Assembly: GCA_905206345.1 (NCBI GenBank)
Contig: CAJLGW010000030.1
Location: 1-20,535, forward strand
Source: an uncultured Sutterella sp.
GTDB taxonomy: Bacteria > Pseudomonadota > Gammaproteobacteria > Burkholderiales > Burkholderiaceae_F
DNA length: 20,535 nucleotides
Reading direction: 5' to 3'
How positions within the stretch are numbered: the stretch's first letter is position 1; the number at the start of each line of letters is the position of its first letter. The translations under genes and the position numbers were made by a program. The notes under the pieces were generated by a model. It was not told where the DNA came from. It ran no database searches and saw only the letters and a list, made by a program, of their open reading frames with translations. Of the stretch, positions 1-6,406 are shown one piece after another.

Positions 1-51
1 TGATTTAGGTCCCTTGGAAAACCCTTAATTTTTGGGTTTGTCAACAGTCTG

Positions 52-78
52 AAACTCAGCCTCGAAGCTGAGTTTTTT
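52..78 (+). terminator. Rho-independent terminator at left edge
   Basis: A 9-bp stem (52-60 with 67-75) encloses the 6-nt loop CTCGAA and runs into T73-T78 on the plus strand. It therefore best fits the end of a plus-strand gene lying to the left of the window and converging on dnaG. Read on the minus strand the same stem is followed only by TTTC, so it is a weak terminator for dnaG. A second, weaker inverted repeat (19-24 with 34-39) lies further left. Nothing else is recognisable in positions 1-51. Confidence 0.6.
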
Positions 79-85
79 CGTATAT

Positions 86-1993
86 TTAACCGTTGATTTT
101 TGCGTCTAATGCAAAGTCAACCGCTTGAGAGCTCTCGTCAATCAAAGACTGGTGAATTTGCTGACGTCGTTTAAAAAGACGACCCAAATAATCCGAATCA
201 ATCGTCTCTCCTCGCTCTTCTGCGGCCAGCAACTCCATCACCATGGCATCAAGCTGTGCCTTCTCTAGCTTTAAGAACGCACACTTGATTTCGAATTCTG
301 CGATTTCCGGCTCCGTCTTCAAATCCTCTTCTTGACTGGCCAATGCCAACATCGTATCGTGCATCGGGTCATCATCCAAGAATGAGAGCAAGTAACCGCT
401 ATTCATTCGAGCATCAACCACCTTTCCATCATCGTCGGTTAAATGAGATTGAGCTAAATGCCATAGTCTCACAATGGCACCTTCCCATTCGTCAACGGTA
501 TCCAACATCTCATCGGCAATTAAGTCCGAGTACTTCAAAAGCCATTGAGGGTTAGCAATAAAGCACTGCAAAAGACGGCGCTTAATATTGGTGAAAACAG
601 GCCCCGTCGTCACCGGCTTAGGCGTACGACGCCAACGTTGGCTTTGAACAGAATCTCGACCGTAACCAGTGGGTGTCTTTTGAACAATGGGCGTTTCCTG
701 AACAAGCGCAATGCCACACAAGGCCGCTAATTCACCCGGCTCCATACGAATCGCAGCAGCCAACTCTTGAACCAACAATTGGCGAAGCGCCAATGCGCTC
801 ATGCGAGACAGTAACGGTTTGGCGATGGCAACCGCCTTTGCACGTTCTTCTGCCGTTCTAAAACCTCGACCGTTTGTTACTTCACGAACAATGTCTAAGA
901 CAAAGAATTTTGAAAGCGCAAACCCCGCATTTAACAGCGACTCAAAGGCTTCCACCCCTTGGGTTTTAATCAAACTATCGGGGTCTTCCCCTTGAGGCAA
1001 CATCACAAAGTGGGCGGTTTGCGTCTCAGTGATGATGGCTAGGGTTGACTCCATGGCACGGCGGGCTGCCTTAAAGCCTGCAGCGTCACCGTCAAAGGAA
1101 AAGTAAACGTTGTCGGTTAATTGGAACAATCGCTTAACGTGCTCGGAGGTAATGGACGTTCCCAACGCTGCCACCGACTCCGTAAAACCGGCTTGCGAGA
1201 GCTGAATCACATCCATGTAGCCTTCGCAGACAATGGCGCGCCCTTTTTTGTGGATGGAGTCTCTTGCCTCATAAAGGCCGTAGAGTTCAAGCCCCTTGTG
1301 ATAAACCGGAGTTTCAGGCGAATTGAGGTACTTGGGTTCTTCCCCCGGTACCATCGTTCGCGCACCAAAACCAATCACCTTACCTCGGGGATTTCGAATC
1401 GGGAACATGACACGATTGCGGAATCGGTCATAACGTTTGTCATCTTTAACGATGATTAAGCCACACTCTTCAAGTTTTGCTTCATCGTAAAAGAGGTCGG
1501 GGAAAATCTCTTTTAAGCCGTGCCAAGAATCAGGAGAAAACCCGATTTGGAATTTCTTGGCCGTCTCTTCGGTAATGCCACGACCTTTGAGATACTCGAT
1601 GGTTTTGACATCGTGAAAGAGATTTTGATGGTAAAAGCCGGCGGCGGCTTCCAAAAAGTCCGTTAAGCTTTTTGCCTTGGCTTGACGAGCTTTTTCTTGC
1701 TTGTCTTCGGGAACTTCCAGTCCCAAATTATCGGCAAGCTCTTTGATAGCCTCCGGAAACGAGAGACCTTTGTACTTCATCAAAAAAGAAATGGCCGTGC
1801 CGTGTTCACCACAACCGAAGCATTTAAAGAATTGCTTTTGTTGGTTAACGGCAAAGGACGGTGTTTTTTCCTTATGAAAAGGACAACAGGCAAGCCAGTT
1901 GGTGCCTTTATGTTGCAACTTCACATAGCGACCGATCACTTGAACAATGTCGGTGCGAGAGAGTACCTCTTCAATAAAACTCTCAGGAATCAC
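86..1993 (-). CDS. dnaG: DNA primase DnaG
   Basis: DnaG makes the short RNA primers for replication on single-stranded DNA and works with the DnaB helicase. Numbered from the GTG start chosen here (635 aa), the N-terminal CHC2 zinc ribbon has ligands C37, H40, C58 and C61. The RNA-polymerase core follows, with RFRNRVMFPIRNPRGK near 190-205. The TOPRIM domain has EGYMD near 257-261 and DGDAAG near 301-306, the metal-binding acidic residues. The C-terminal third should be the helicase-binding region. The frame is open eight codons further up to a TTG at 2017, but that TTG sits in the U-tract of a terminator and has no ribosome binding site. The GTG at 1993 is preceded by AGAAGGA, and its IPESFIEEVLSRTDIV aligns with the usual DnaG N-terminus. 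The protein is longer than the 581 aa of E. coli. rpoD, the usual next gene, would lie outside the window. Confidence 0.96.
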   Translation of the reverse strand: MIPESFIEEVLSRTDIVQVIGRYVKLQHKGTNWLACCPFHKEKTPSFAVNQQKQFFKCFGCGEHGTAISFLMKYKGLSFPEAIKELADNLGLEVPEDKQEKARQAKAKSLTDFLEAAAGFYHQNLFHDVKTIEYLKGRGITEETAKKFQIGFSPDSWHGLKEIFPDLFYDEAKLEECGLIIVKDDKRYDRFRNRVMFPIRNPRGKVIGFGARTMVPGEEPKYLNSPETPVYHKGLELYGLYEARDSIHKKGRAIVCEGYMDVIQLSQAGFTESVAALGTSITSEHVKRLFQLTDNVYFSFDGDAAGFKAARRAMESTLAIITETQTAHFVMLPQGEDPDSLIKTQGVEAFESLLNAGFALSKFFVLDIVREVTNGRGFRTAEERAKAVAIAKPLLSRMSALALRQLLVQELAAAIRMEPGELAALCGIALVQETPIVQKTPTGYGRDSVQSQRWRRTPKPVTTGPVFTNIKRRLLQCFIANPQWLLKYSDLIADEMLDTVDEWEGAIVRLWHLAQSHLTDDDGKVVDARMNSGYLLSFLDDDPMHDTMLALASQEEDLKTEPEIAEFEIKCAFLKLEKAQLDAMVMELLAAEERGETIDSDYLGRLFKRRQQIHQSLIDESSQAVDFALDAKING

Positions 1994-2015
1994 GTCTTTT
2001 TCCTTCTTGTCGTAC

Positions 2016-2041
2016 AAAAAAGGGCCGGAATAATCGGCCCC
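2016..2041 (-). terminator. Terminator between yqeY and dnaG
   Basis: Read on the minus strand, a 6-bp GC-only stem (GGGCCG/CGGCCC, 2035-2040 with 2022-2027) with a 7-nt loop is followed by six T residues (2021-2016). It starts 12 nt after the yqeY stop codon and ends about 22 nt before the probable GTG start of dnaG. It should limit read-through from rpsU-yqeY into dnaG, as the terminator ahead of dnaG does in the E. coli rpsU-dnaG-rpoD operon. Confidence 0.8.
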
Positions 2042-2052
2042 ATTTTCTCAAA

Positions 2053-2499
2053 TTAAGCCGTTAACTTTTGCTTAATTAAAGCGCTCACCTTACCCATATC
2101 GGCACGACCCGTTAACTTGGGTTTGAGCATACCCATGACCTTACCCATGGCAGCCATACCGGACAAACCGGAAGCGGCGATCGCCTCTTCAATCATTTGT
2201 TCGATTTCAGCTTCGGTCAAGGGCTTGGGTAAGTAGCAGGACAAAACATCGATTTCGGCTTGTTCTTTTTCGGCCAAGTCTGCACGATTGGCAGCCGTGT
2301 ATTGTTCGATGGAGTCATGACGTTGCTTAACGAGCTTAGCGATCACTGCCGTGATTTGAGCATCATCCATCTCAACGCGTTCGTCAACTTCTTTTTGCTT
2401 GATAGCAGCCATCAACAAACGGATGGCACCCAAGCGGCCCATGTCCTTAGCCTTCATAGCGGCCTTCATATCGGCCGTAATTTGTTCTTTAATCGTCAT
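2053..2499 (-). CDS. yqeY: GatB/YqeY domain protein
   Basis: A 148-aa protein of the GatB/YqeY family. It resembles the tRNA-binding helical tail of the GatB subunit of the tRNA-dependent amidotransferase but stands alone. Family features visible are the N-terminal MTIKEQITADMKAAMKAKD, the IRLLMAAIKQKEVD helix, the SCYLPKPLTEAEI segment and the C-terminal GRADMGKVSALIKQKL. Length is normal for the family. The cellular role is not well defined; a link to tRNA or translation is inferred from the domain. Its place between rpsU and dnaG is common in betaproteobacteria. The ATG at 2499 has a weak AAAGG about 8 nt upstream. Strong hairpins flank the gene on both sides, so its transcript level is probably set separately from rpsU. 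Confidence 0.92.
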   Translation of the reverse strand: MTIKEQITADMKAAMKAKDMGRLGAIRLLMAAIKQKEVDERVEMDDAQITAVIAKLVKQRHDSIEQYTAANRADLAEKEQAEIDVLSCYLPKPLTEAEIEQMIEEAIAASGLSGMAAMGKVMGMLKPKLTGRADMGKVSALIKQKLTA

Positions 2500-2515
2500 G
2501 ATGAAACCTTTATAG

Positions 2516-2566
2516 AAAAAAATAACGCGTGCAAGACTCTTGAAAAGTAGAGATTTGCACGCGTAA
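2516..2566 (-). terminator. Strong terminator/attenuator upstream of yqeY
   Basis: On the minus strand a 10-bp stem (ACGCGTGCAA paired with TTGCACGCGT), extended inside by a further CTCT/AGAG pairing, is followed by TA and seven T residues (2522-2516). It lies in the leader of yqeY, about 17 nt before the start codon, and is the best terminator between rpsU and yqeY. Confidence 0.75.
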
Positions 2567-2573
2567 TTCTGAC

Positions 2574-2593
2574 GAAGAGCAATTAAGCTCTTC
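2574..2593 (-). repeat. Hairpin without U-tract in rpsU-yqeY gap
   Basis: A perfect 7-bp inverted repeat (GAAGAGC, loop AATTAA on the plus strand, GCTCTTC) without a T-run on either side. It could be an RNA processing site or a pausing hairpin; its function is unknown. It is the middle of three hairpins in this 141-bp gap. Confidence 0.5.
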
Positions 2594-2598
2594 CTGTC

Positions 2599-2632
2599 AA
2601 AACGAGTGTCACGTGTTTGACACTCTATTTTT
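2599..2632. terminator. Possible bidirectional terminator after rpsU
   Basis: An 8-bp perfect stem (GAGTGTCA 2604-2611 with TGACACTC 2618-2625) with a 6-nt loop begins about 15 nt after the rpsU stop on the minus strand. It is followed by GTTTTG on the minus strand and TATTTTT on the plus strand. Both U-tracts are short, so termination is probably partial. Confidence 0.55.
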
Positions 2633-2640
2633 CCGAGAAA

Positions 2641-2853
2641 TTAGTAGAGCTTCTTCGGGAGCATTTGGCTGCGCAAGCGCTTGTAGTGACGCTTGATGGC
2701 AGCAGCCTTCTTACGCTTACGTTCGGCCGTGGGCTTTTCATAGAACTCACGAGCACGCAATTCGGTCAAAAGACCGCTCTTTTCAATCGTACGCTTGAAA
2801 CGGCGGAGGGCGGTTTCAAACGGTTCGTTTTCTTTAACACGAATAGTGGGCAT
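2641..2853 (-). CDS. rpsU: 30S ribosomal protein S21
   Basis: S21 is a small basic protein of the 30S subunit that helps mRNA binding during initiation. The 70-aa product begins MPTIRVKENEPFETALRRFKR and ends in an Arg/Lys-rich tail, matching the family in sequence and in length (71 aa in E. coli). The ATG at 2853 has a good Shine-Dalgarno (AGGTAAGG). It heads the minus-strand rpsU-yqeY-dnaG cluster and is divergent from tsaD, the same arrangement as in E. coli. Several hairpins follow its stop codon, which would let S21 be made in much greater amount than DnaG. Confidence 0.97.
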   Translation of the reverse strand: MPTIRVKENEPFETALRRFKRTIEKSGLLTELRAREFYEKPTAERKRKKAAAIKRHYKRLRSQMLPKKLY

Positions 2854-2884
2854 CAGGCACCTTACCTGTCAATAATAGTGGTTG

Positions 2885-2900
2885 CGGTAATGAATTACCG
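2885..2900. promoter_or_regulatory. Palindrome upstream of rpsU (possible operator)
   Basis: A perfect 7-bp inverted repeat with a 2-bp spacer (CGGTAAT-GA-ATTACCG) lies about 32 bp before the rpsU start in the rpsU/tsaD divergent region. It has the size and symmetry of a dimeric regulator site, or could form a hairpin in the rpsU leader. No regulator can be named. I see no convincing -35/-10 pair for rpsU. Confidence 0.4.
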
Positions 2901-2999
2901 ATCTGATCGAGGCGCAAAATCATCACAGAAAGCGACATCGATCTCCGAAAGTTTGCAATTTTCGCATAAAATACGAAAAAAAGAAAATGATCGAGTGTT

Positions 3000-3027
3000 T
3001 TTACACGAAACATTTTCAAAATATTTC
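3000..3027 (+). promoter_or_regulatory. Candidate tsaD promoter
   Basis: TTTACA (3000-3005) and TATTTC (3022-3027) are separated by 16 bp and placed 27 bp before the tsaD start. The region is very AT-rich, so chance matches are likely and this is only the best candidate seen. The rest of the 2854-3053 gap holds the palindrome at 2885 and no other clear signal. Confidence 0.3.
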
Positions 3028-3053
3028 GAGATTCTACTGATTTTTTTTAATTT

Positions 3054-4100
3054 ATGCTCATTCTTGGACTTGAATCGTCATGTGACGAAACGGGCGTGGC
3101 TCTGATTGATGACAAAAAAGGGCTTTTGGCTCATGCCGTTCACACCCAAATTGACATGCACAAACTCTACGGCGGTGTGGTGCCGGAATTGGCCAGTCGC
3201 GACCATATCCGTCGTGTGATTCCGTTGGTTGAAAAGGTTTTAGAAGAAGCCGGTAAAACAAAAGAAGACCTTGATGCCATTGCCGTAACGCAAGGCCCTG
3301 GACTTGCCGGTGCGCTTTTAGTGGGTGTGAGCGTTGCACACGCCCTTGCCTATTCTTTAGACATTCCTGTGATTGGCATCCATCACATGGAAGGTCACTT
3401 GTTAGCCAATTTATTAGCCGACCCCGCTCCCCAATTCCCCTTCATTGCCCTCTTGGTCTCAGGTGGTCACACACAGATTATGAAAGTGACGAAGTTTGGC
3501 GACTATGAACTCTTGGGCGATACGTTGGATGATGCGGTGGGCGAAGCCTTCGACAAAACGGCGCAGCTTTTAGGCATGTGCTATCCGGGTGGCCCCGCCG
3601 TTTCTGCGTTAGCCGACAAGGGTGTCAGTGGCGCCATTGATTTGCCGCGTCCCATGCTGCACTCGGGCAACTTGGACATGAGTTTTTCAGGCTTGAAAAC
3701 CGCTGTTTTAGCCGCTGTTAATAAAGCAGAAGACCCCAACGACGAAACCTTCCGTCAAAATTTGGCCCGAGCCTTTGTGGATTCTGTTGTAGATGTTTTA
3801 GCCGCCAAAGTTGTCAAAGCCATGAAAACGCACCACATGAAGACCTTGGTGGTTGCTGGCGGCGTTTCTGCCAACAAGCAACTTCGCAATCGCTTGGTTT
3901 ATGAAATGCGAAAGCGTGGCATGGAGGTGTTCTTCCCGCCCATTAAACTTTGCACGGATAACGGTGCCATGATTGCAACGGCGGGCCTTGAGCGCATCAA
4001 GCACATGAGTGAAGAAGAAATTGCCAAACACTTTAAAAACTTAAAGTTCGGTGTCAAACCTCGCTGGCGATTAAAAGACGCCGCAGGCGACATCCATTAA
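3054..4100 (+). CDS. tsaD: tRNA N6-threonylcarbamoyladenosine transferase TsaD
   Basis: TsaD (YgjD/Kae1/Gcp family) transfers the threonylcarbamoyl group to A37 of ANN-reading tRNAs, acting with TsaB, TsaE and the TsaC/Sua5 enzyme. The 348-aa product starts MLILGLESSCDETGVAL, the ASKHA-fold phosphate loop. Metal-binding H111 and H115 lie in HHMEGHL, and LVSGGHTQI, GEAFDKTAQLLG, VAGGVSANKQLR and CTDNGAMIA are all present. Length matches the family (337 aa in E. coli). There is no clear Shine-Dalgarno before the ATG: the leader there is a T-run, so initiation may be weak or depend on low structure. It is divergent from rpsU and converges on ybaK, sharing the terminator between them. Confidence 0.97.
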   Translation: MLILGLESSCDETGVALIDDKKGLLAHAVHTQIDMHKLYGGVVPELASRDHIRRVIPLVEKVLEEAGKTKEDLDAIAVTQGPGLAGALLVGVSVAHALAYSLDIPVIGIHHMEGHLLANLLADPAPQFPFIALLVSGGHTQIMKVTKFGDYELLGDTLDDAVGEAFDKTAQLLGMCYPGGPAVSALADKGVSGAIDLPRPMLHSGNLDMSFSGLKTAVLAAVNKAEDPNDETFRQNLARAFVDSVVDVLAAKVVKAMKTHHMKTLVVAGGVSANKQLRNRLVYEMRKRGMEVFFPPIKLCTDNGAMIATAGLERIKHMSEEEIAKHFKNLKFGVKPRWRLKDAAGDIH

Positions 4101-4103
4101 AGG

Positions 4104-4143
4104 AAAACGGTGCAGATTGAATTATCAACTTGCACCGTTTTTT
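4104..4143. terminator. Bidirectional terminator between tsaD and ybaK
   Basis: An 11-bp perfect stem (AAAACGGTGCA 4104-4114 with TGCACCGTTTT 4131-4141) is followed by a T-tract (4138-4143) on the plus strand. On the minus strand the same stem ends in TTTTCC. It lies 3 bp after the tsaD stop and 5 bp beyond the ybaK stop, so it can serve both converging genes. Confidence 0.85.
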
Positions 4144-4148
4144 CTTAA

Positions 4149-4646
4149 CTAGGCCTCTTTTTCGTTGGCGCAATCAACGGGTTTTGCACCTAATTTCTCG
4201 GTTAACACCGAGGAAGCTATTTTGACGATAAAGCCGCGGCGGCCGCCATTGATATAAATTTGCGGCACTTCCAAAATGCTTTCTTGGACATAGACCGGCA
4301 TACGTTTACGAGTGCCAAAGGGTGACGTACCACCCACTTGATAACCGCTATTGCGTTGGGCTTGCTCAGGCTTACAAGGCGCAATGTGCTTTACGCCAAT
4401 TTGTCGAGCCAAATTCTTTGTGCTTACCTCGCAATCCCCATGCATCAAAATCACTAAGGGATTGGCATGTTCATCTTCCATGATAAGCGTCTTGACGACT
4501 TCATGGTGATTAAGACCGAAGGTCTCAGCAACATAGCTCGTACCGCCGTGCTCAACGTACTCGTAAGTCAAAGACTCAAACTCAACTTTATTTTTCTTAA
4601 ACCATTCAGTTGCTGGCGTTGCACTTTGATGCTTTTCTTTTGCCAT
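4149..4646 (-). CDS. ybaK: YbaK-type Cys-tRNA(Pro)/Cys-tRNA(Cys) deacylase
   Basis: YbaK/EbsC proteins are free-standing editing enzymes that hydrolyse mischarged Cys-tRNA(Pro). The 165-aa product has the family signatures: HHEVVKTLIM with the conserved Lys (K52), HGDCEVSTKNLAR, and the YQVGGTSPFGTRKRMPVY loop that marks YbaK rather than the ProX or ProRS-INS branches. INGGRRGFIVKI lies near the C-terminus. Length is close to the 159 aa of E. coli. The ATG at 4646 has GGGAG seven nt upstream. It is 13 bp downstream of ispH on the same strand, so the two are probably co-transcribed. Exact substrate preference cannot be read from sequence. Confidence 0.9.
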   Translation of the reverse strand: MAKEKHQSATPATEWFKKNKVEFESLTYEYVEHGGTSYVAETFGLNHHEVVKTLIMEDEHANPLVILMHGDCEVSTKNLARQIGVKHIAPCKPEQAQRNSGYQVGGTSPFGTRKRMPVYVQESILEVPQIYINGGRRGFIVKIASSVLTEKLGAKPVDCANEKEA

Positions 4647-4659
4647 CTTTCACTCCCAA

Positions 4660-5580
4660 TTAAAGGCCAGCCGGTAACGGGAAACTAATACGATCCGGCA
4701 CGCCTTCCAATGTTTCAACAGATTCGGCCCCATGGGTCTTTAATAATTCGATTACTCCTTGAACGAGATGCTCCGGAGCAGAAGCGCCTGCCGTAATGCC
4801 GACACGCTCGCAGCTCTCTAACCAAGCCAAATCGATTTCTTCAGCATTATCGATTAAGTAAGCCGTCACGCCCTCTTGTTGAGCGATATCACGCAAGCGC
4901 TTCGAGTTAGAACTCGTCACAGATCCGACAACCAACACCGTGTCAACTTGCTTGGCCAATTGTTTAACCGCTTGTTGACGACTTTGGGTGGCATAGCAAA
5001 TATCGGCTGGCGACAAAGAGCGGATCCCTGGGAACTTTGCTTTAAGCTTAGCAATGATGGATTGCGTCTCATCAACCGACAACGTTGTTTGCGTCACATA
5101 ACCCACTTTCGTAACATCGGGAACATTAAGTGCCTCAACCTCTTCATCAGAGTAGACGCGATAAATGTTGTCAGGGACCTGACCCACAGTACCGTCGACT
5201 TCAGCGTGTCCCTTGTGGCCCACCACAATAACAGTCAAACCGTCTTGGTGCATTTTGATCACTTCACGATGAACCTTCATGACCAAAGGGCAGGCCGCAT
5301 CGAAAATCATACGAAATTGTCGTTGTGCCGCATAGTCCTTGACTGCTTGAGAGACACCGTGGGCCGAAAGAATGACCGTGGCGTTATCGGGCACTTCTGT
5401 TAAATCTTCAACAAAGATGGCGCCCTTGGCTTTTAATTCGTTCACCACCGTTTTGTTATGAACGATTTCATGGCGAACATATAACGGAGCGCCGTACTTT
5501 TGAAGCGCACGTTCAACAATTGCAATCGCGCGGTTAACACCGGCACAAAAACCACGGGGTTGAGCTAAAAAAACTTTCAT
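4660..5580 (-). CDS. ispH: 4-hydroxy-3-methylbut-2-enyl diphosphate reductase
   Basis: IspH (LytB) catalyses the last step of the MEP isoprenoid pathway, reducing HMBPP to IPP and DMAPP with a [4Fe-4S] cluster. The 306-aa product has the three cluster cysteines: C12 in PRGFCAGV, C97 in FDAACPLV and C195 in PADICYATQSRQ. The substrate-binding residues are also visible: H41, H74 in LSAHGVS, H125 and E127 in GHKGHAEVDG, and VTQTTLSVDET near 162-172. Length matches the family (316 aa in E. coli). The Shine-Dalgarno before the ATG is weak. It is the first gene of an ispH-ybaK pair transcribed away from rpmB. Confidence 0.97.
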   Translation of the reverse strand: MKVFLAQPRGFCAGVNRAIAIVERALQKYGAPLYVRHEIVHNKTVVNELKAKGAIFVEDLTEVPDNATVILSAHGVSQAVKDYAAQRQFRMIFDAACPLVMKVHREVIKMHQDGLTVIVVGHKGHAEVDGTVGQVPDNIYRVYSDEEVEALNVPDVTKVGYVTQTTLSVDETQSIIAKLKAKFPGIRSLSPADICYATQSRQQAVKQLAKQVDTVLVVGSVTSSNSKRLRDIAQQEGVTAYLIDNAEEIDLAWLESCERVGITAGASAPEHLVQGVIELLKTHGAESVETLEGVPDRISFPLPAGL

Positions 5581-5738
5581 GATGAGTCAACAATAGAAAA
5601 CTGACACACTGACTGCGACAAAACTGAATCCCTTGTTAAGGAATTTTTTTCTGTCAGTCAAAACGAGTAAAGTTTAGCGCAAAAGGCTGTTTTTCAGACA
5701 ACGAAACACAGAAATCTCAAATTTTCTTTCAATTTTCA

Positions 5739-5767
5739 TTGACGCGAGGGATGAACAAGCCTATACT
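5739..5767 (+). promoter_or_regulatory. Upstream sigma-70 promoter P1 of rpmB
   Basis: TTGACG (5739-5744), a 17-bp spacer and TATACT (5762-5767) form a near-consensus promoter reading toward rpmB. The start would be near 5774, giving a leader of about 150 nt. No open frame in that leader looks real. The AT-rich stretch just upstream (5710-5738) could act as an UP element. Confidence 0.75.
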
Positions 5768-5820
5768 GCATCGAACCAAAGCCCTGAGAATACGGTGTTT
5801 TAACAAAATTGCAGAAAGAT

Positions 5821-5849
5821 TTGCGTCATGCATTGTATCTGCGTATAAT
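5821..5849 (+). promoter_or_regulatory. Downstream sigma-70 promoter P2 of rpmB
   Basis: TTGCGT (5821-5826), a 17-bp spacer and a perfect TATAAT (5844-5849) sit 77 bp before the rpmB start and 82 bp downstream of P1 in the same orientation. Transcription should begin near 5856, giving a leader of about 70 nt. Confidence 0.8.
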
Positions 5850-5864
5850 GTCACACACTGTTTT

Positions 5865-5903
5865 CCCACCGAGGTGGATAACTTCGGATGGGTTTGTTTT
5901 GTT
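5865..5903 (+). promoter_or_regulatory. Leader hairpin of rpmB (possible attenuator)
   Basis: In the leader of both promoters, CCCACCGA (5865-5872) pairs with TCGG-A-TGGG (5884-5892), giving 8 bp with one bulged A and an 11-nt loop. It is followed by TTTGTTTTGTTT. A competing stem CCAC/GTGG (5866-5869 with 5874-5877) is possible inside it. It could be a partial terminator or a ribosomal-protein feedback site; this is inferred from shape only. Confidence 0.4.
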
Positions 5904-5926
5904 TAATTTTTTGAACGGAGTTAGCG

Positions 5927-6160
5927 ATGGCACGAGTGTGTCAAGTCACCGGCAAAGCGCCGATGGTCGGCCACCGCGTTTCTCACGCAAACAACAAGAC
6001 GAAGCGTCGCTTCATGCCCAATCTTCAATATCGTCGTTTTTGGGTTGAAAGCGAAAACCGTTGGGTTCGTTTGCGTTTGACGGCGGCAGGTCTCCGTACG
6101 GTCGACAAGCTCGGCATTGATGCGGTCTTAGCGGATCTCCGCGCCCGCGGCGAAATCTAA
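5927..6160 (+). CDS. rpmB: 50S ribosomal protein L28
   Basis: L28 is a small basic component of the 50S subunit. The 77-aa product begins MARVCQVTGKAPMVGHRVSHANNKTKRRF and contains the NLQYRRFWVESENRWVRLRL core typical of proteobacterial L28 (78 aa in E. coli). The ATG at 5927 has GGAG 8 nt upstream. rpmG follows after 12 bp, giving the conserved rpmB-rpmG pair, driven by two tandem promoters. Codon use is strongly biased, as expected for a highly expressed gene. Confidence 0.98.
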   Translation: MARVCQVTGKAPMVGHRVSHANNKTKRRFMPNLQYRRFWVESENRWVRLRLTAAGLRTVDKLGIDAVLADLRARGEI

Positions 6161-6172
6161 TAGGAGTTCACC

Positions 6173-6340
6173 ATGGCAAAGGGTAACCGTGAAAAGATCA
6201 AGTTAGAATCGACCGCAGGTACGGGTCACTTCTATACGACGACCAAGAACAAGCGCACGAGCACGGGCAAGATGGAAATTTCCAAGTATGACCCGGTTGC
6301 ACGTAAGCACGTTGTTTACAAGGAAACGAAGCTCAAGTAA
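6173..6340 (+). CDS. rpmG: 50S ribosomal protein L33
   Basis: A 55-aa protein, the same length as E. coli L33, starting MAKGNREKIKLESTAGTGHF and containing FYTTTKNKRTSTGKMEISKYDPVARKHV across residues 20-47. It has no cysteine pairs, so it is the zinc-independent form of L33. The start has GGAG 8 nt upstream (TAGGAGTTCACC). It follows rpmB by 12 bp and ends 16 bp before a strong terminator. Confidence 0.97.
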   Translation: MAKGNREKIKLESTAGTGHFYTTTKNKRTSTGKMEISKYDPVARKHVVYKETKLK

Positions 6341-6356
6341 TTGAGTTCAGTTTTCG

Positions 6357-6384
6357 AAAAAAGCTCGGATTTCCGAGCTTTTTT
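6357..6384. terminator. Bidirectional terminator between rpmG and leuD
   Basis: A 12-bp perfect stem (AAAAAAGCTCGG 6357-6368 with CCGAGCTTTTTT 6373-6384) with loop ATTT has a T-run on each strand. It ends the rpmB-rpmG transcript and, read the other way, the leuC-leuD transcript, whose stop lies 22 bp away. Confidence 0.9.
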
Positions 6385-6406
6385 CATGCCTGCGACTTTT
6401 GCAGAA

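Noticed and set aside
1682..2056. Plus-strand open frame of 124 codons opposite the dnaG 5' end.
   Set aside because: It is the mirror of the conserved zinc-ribbon coding sequence and of a terminator, with no motif of its own.
2617..3105. Plus-strand open frame of 162 codons opposite rpsU and running into tsaD.
   Set aside because: It covers the antisense of rpsU and the divergent promoter region and has no family features.
5627..5650. Imperfect 7-bp stem with a T7 tract on the plus strand, between ispH and promoter P1.
   Set aside because: There is no plus-strand gene upstream for it to terminate, and one mismatch lies in the stem. It may insulate P1 but I cannot support it as a terminator.
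5809..6048. Open frame of 79 codons overlapping the rpmB leader and 5' half.
   Set aside because: It overlaps promoter P2 and runs out of frame through rpmB, a clear conserved gene; it has no ribosome site.
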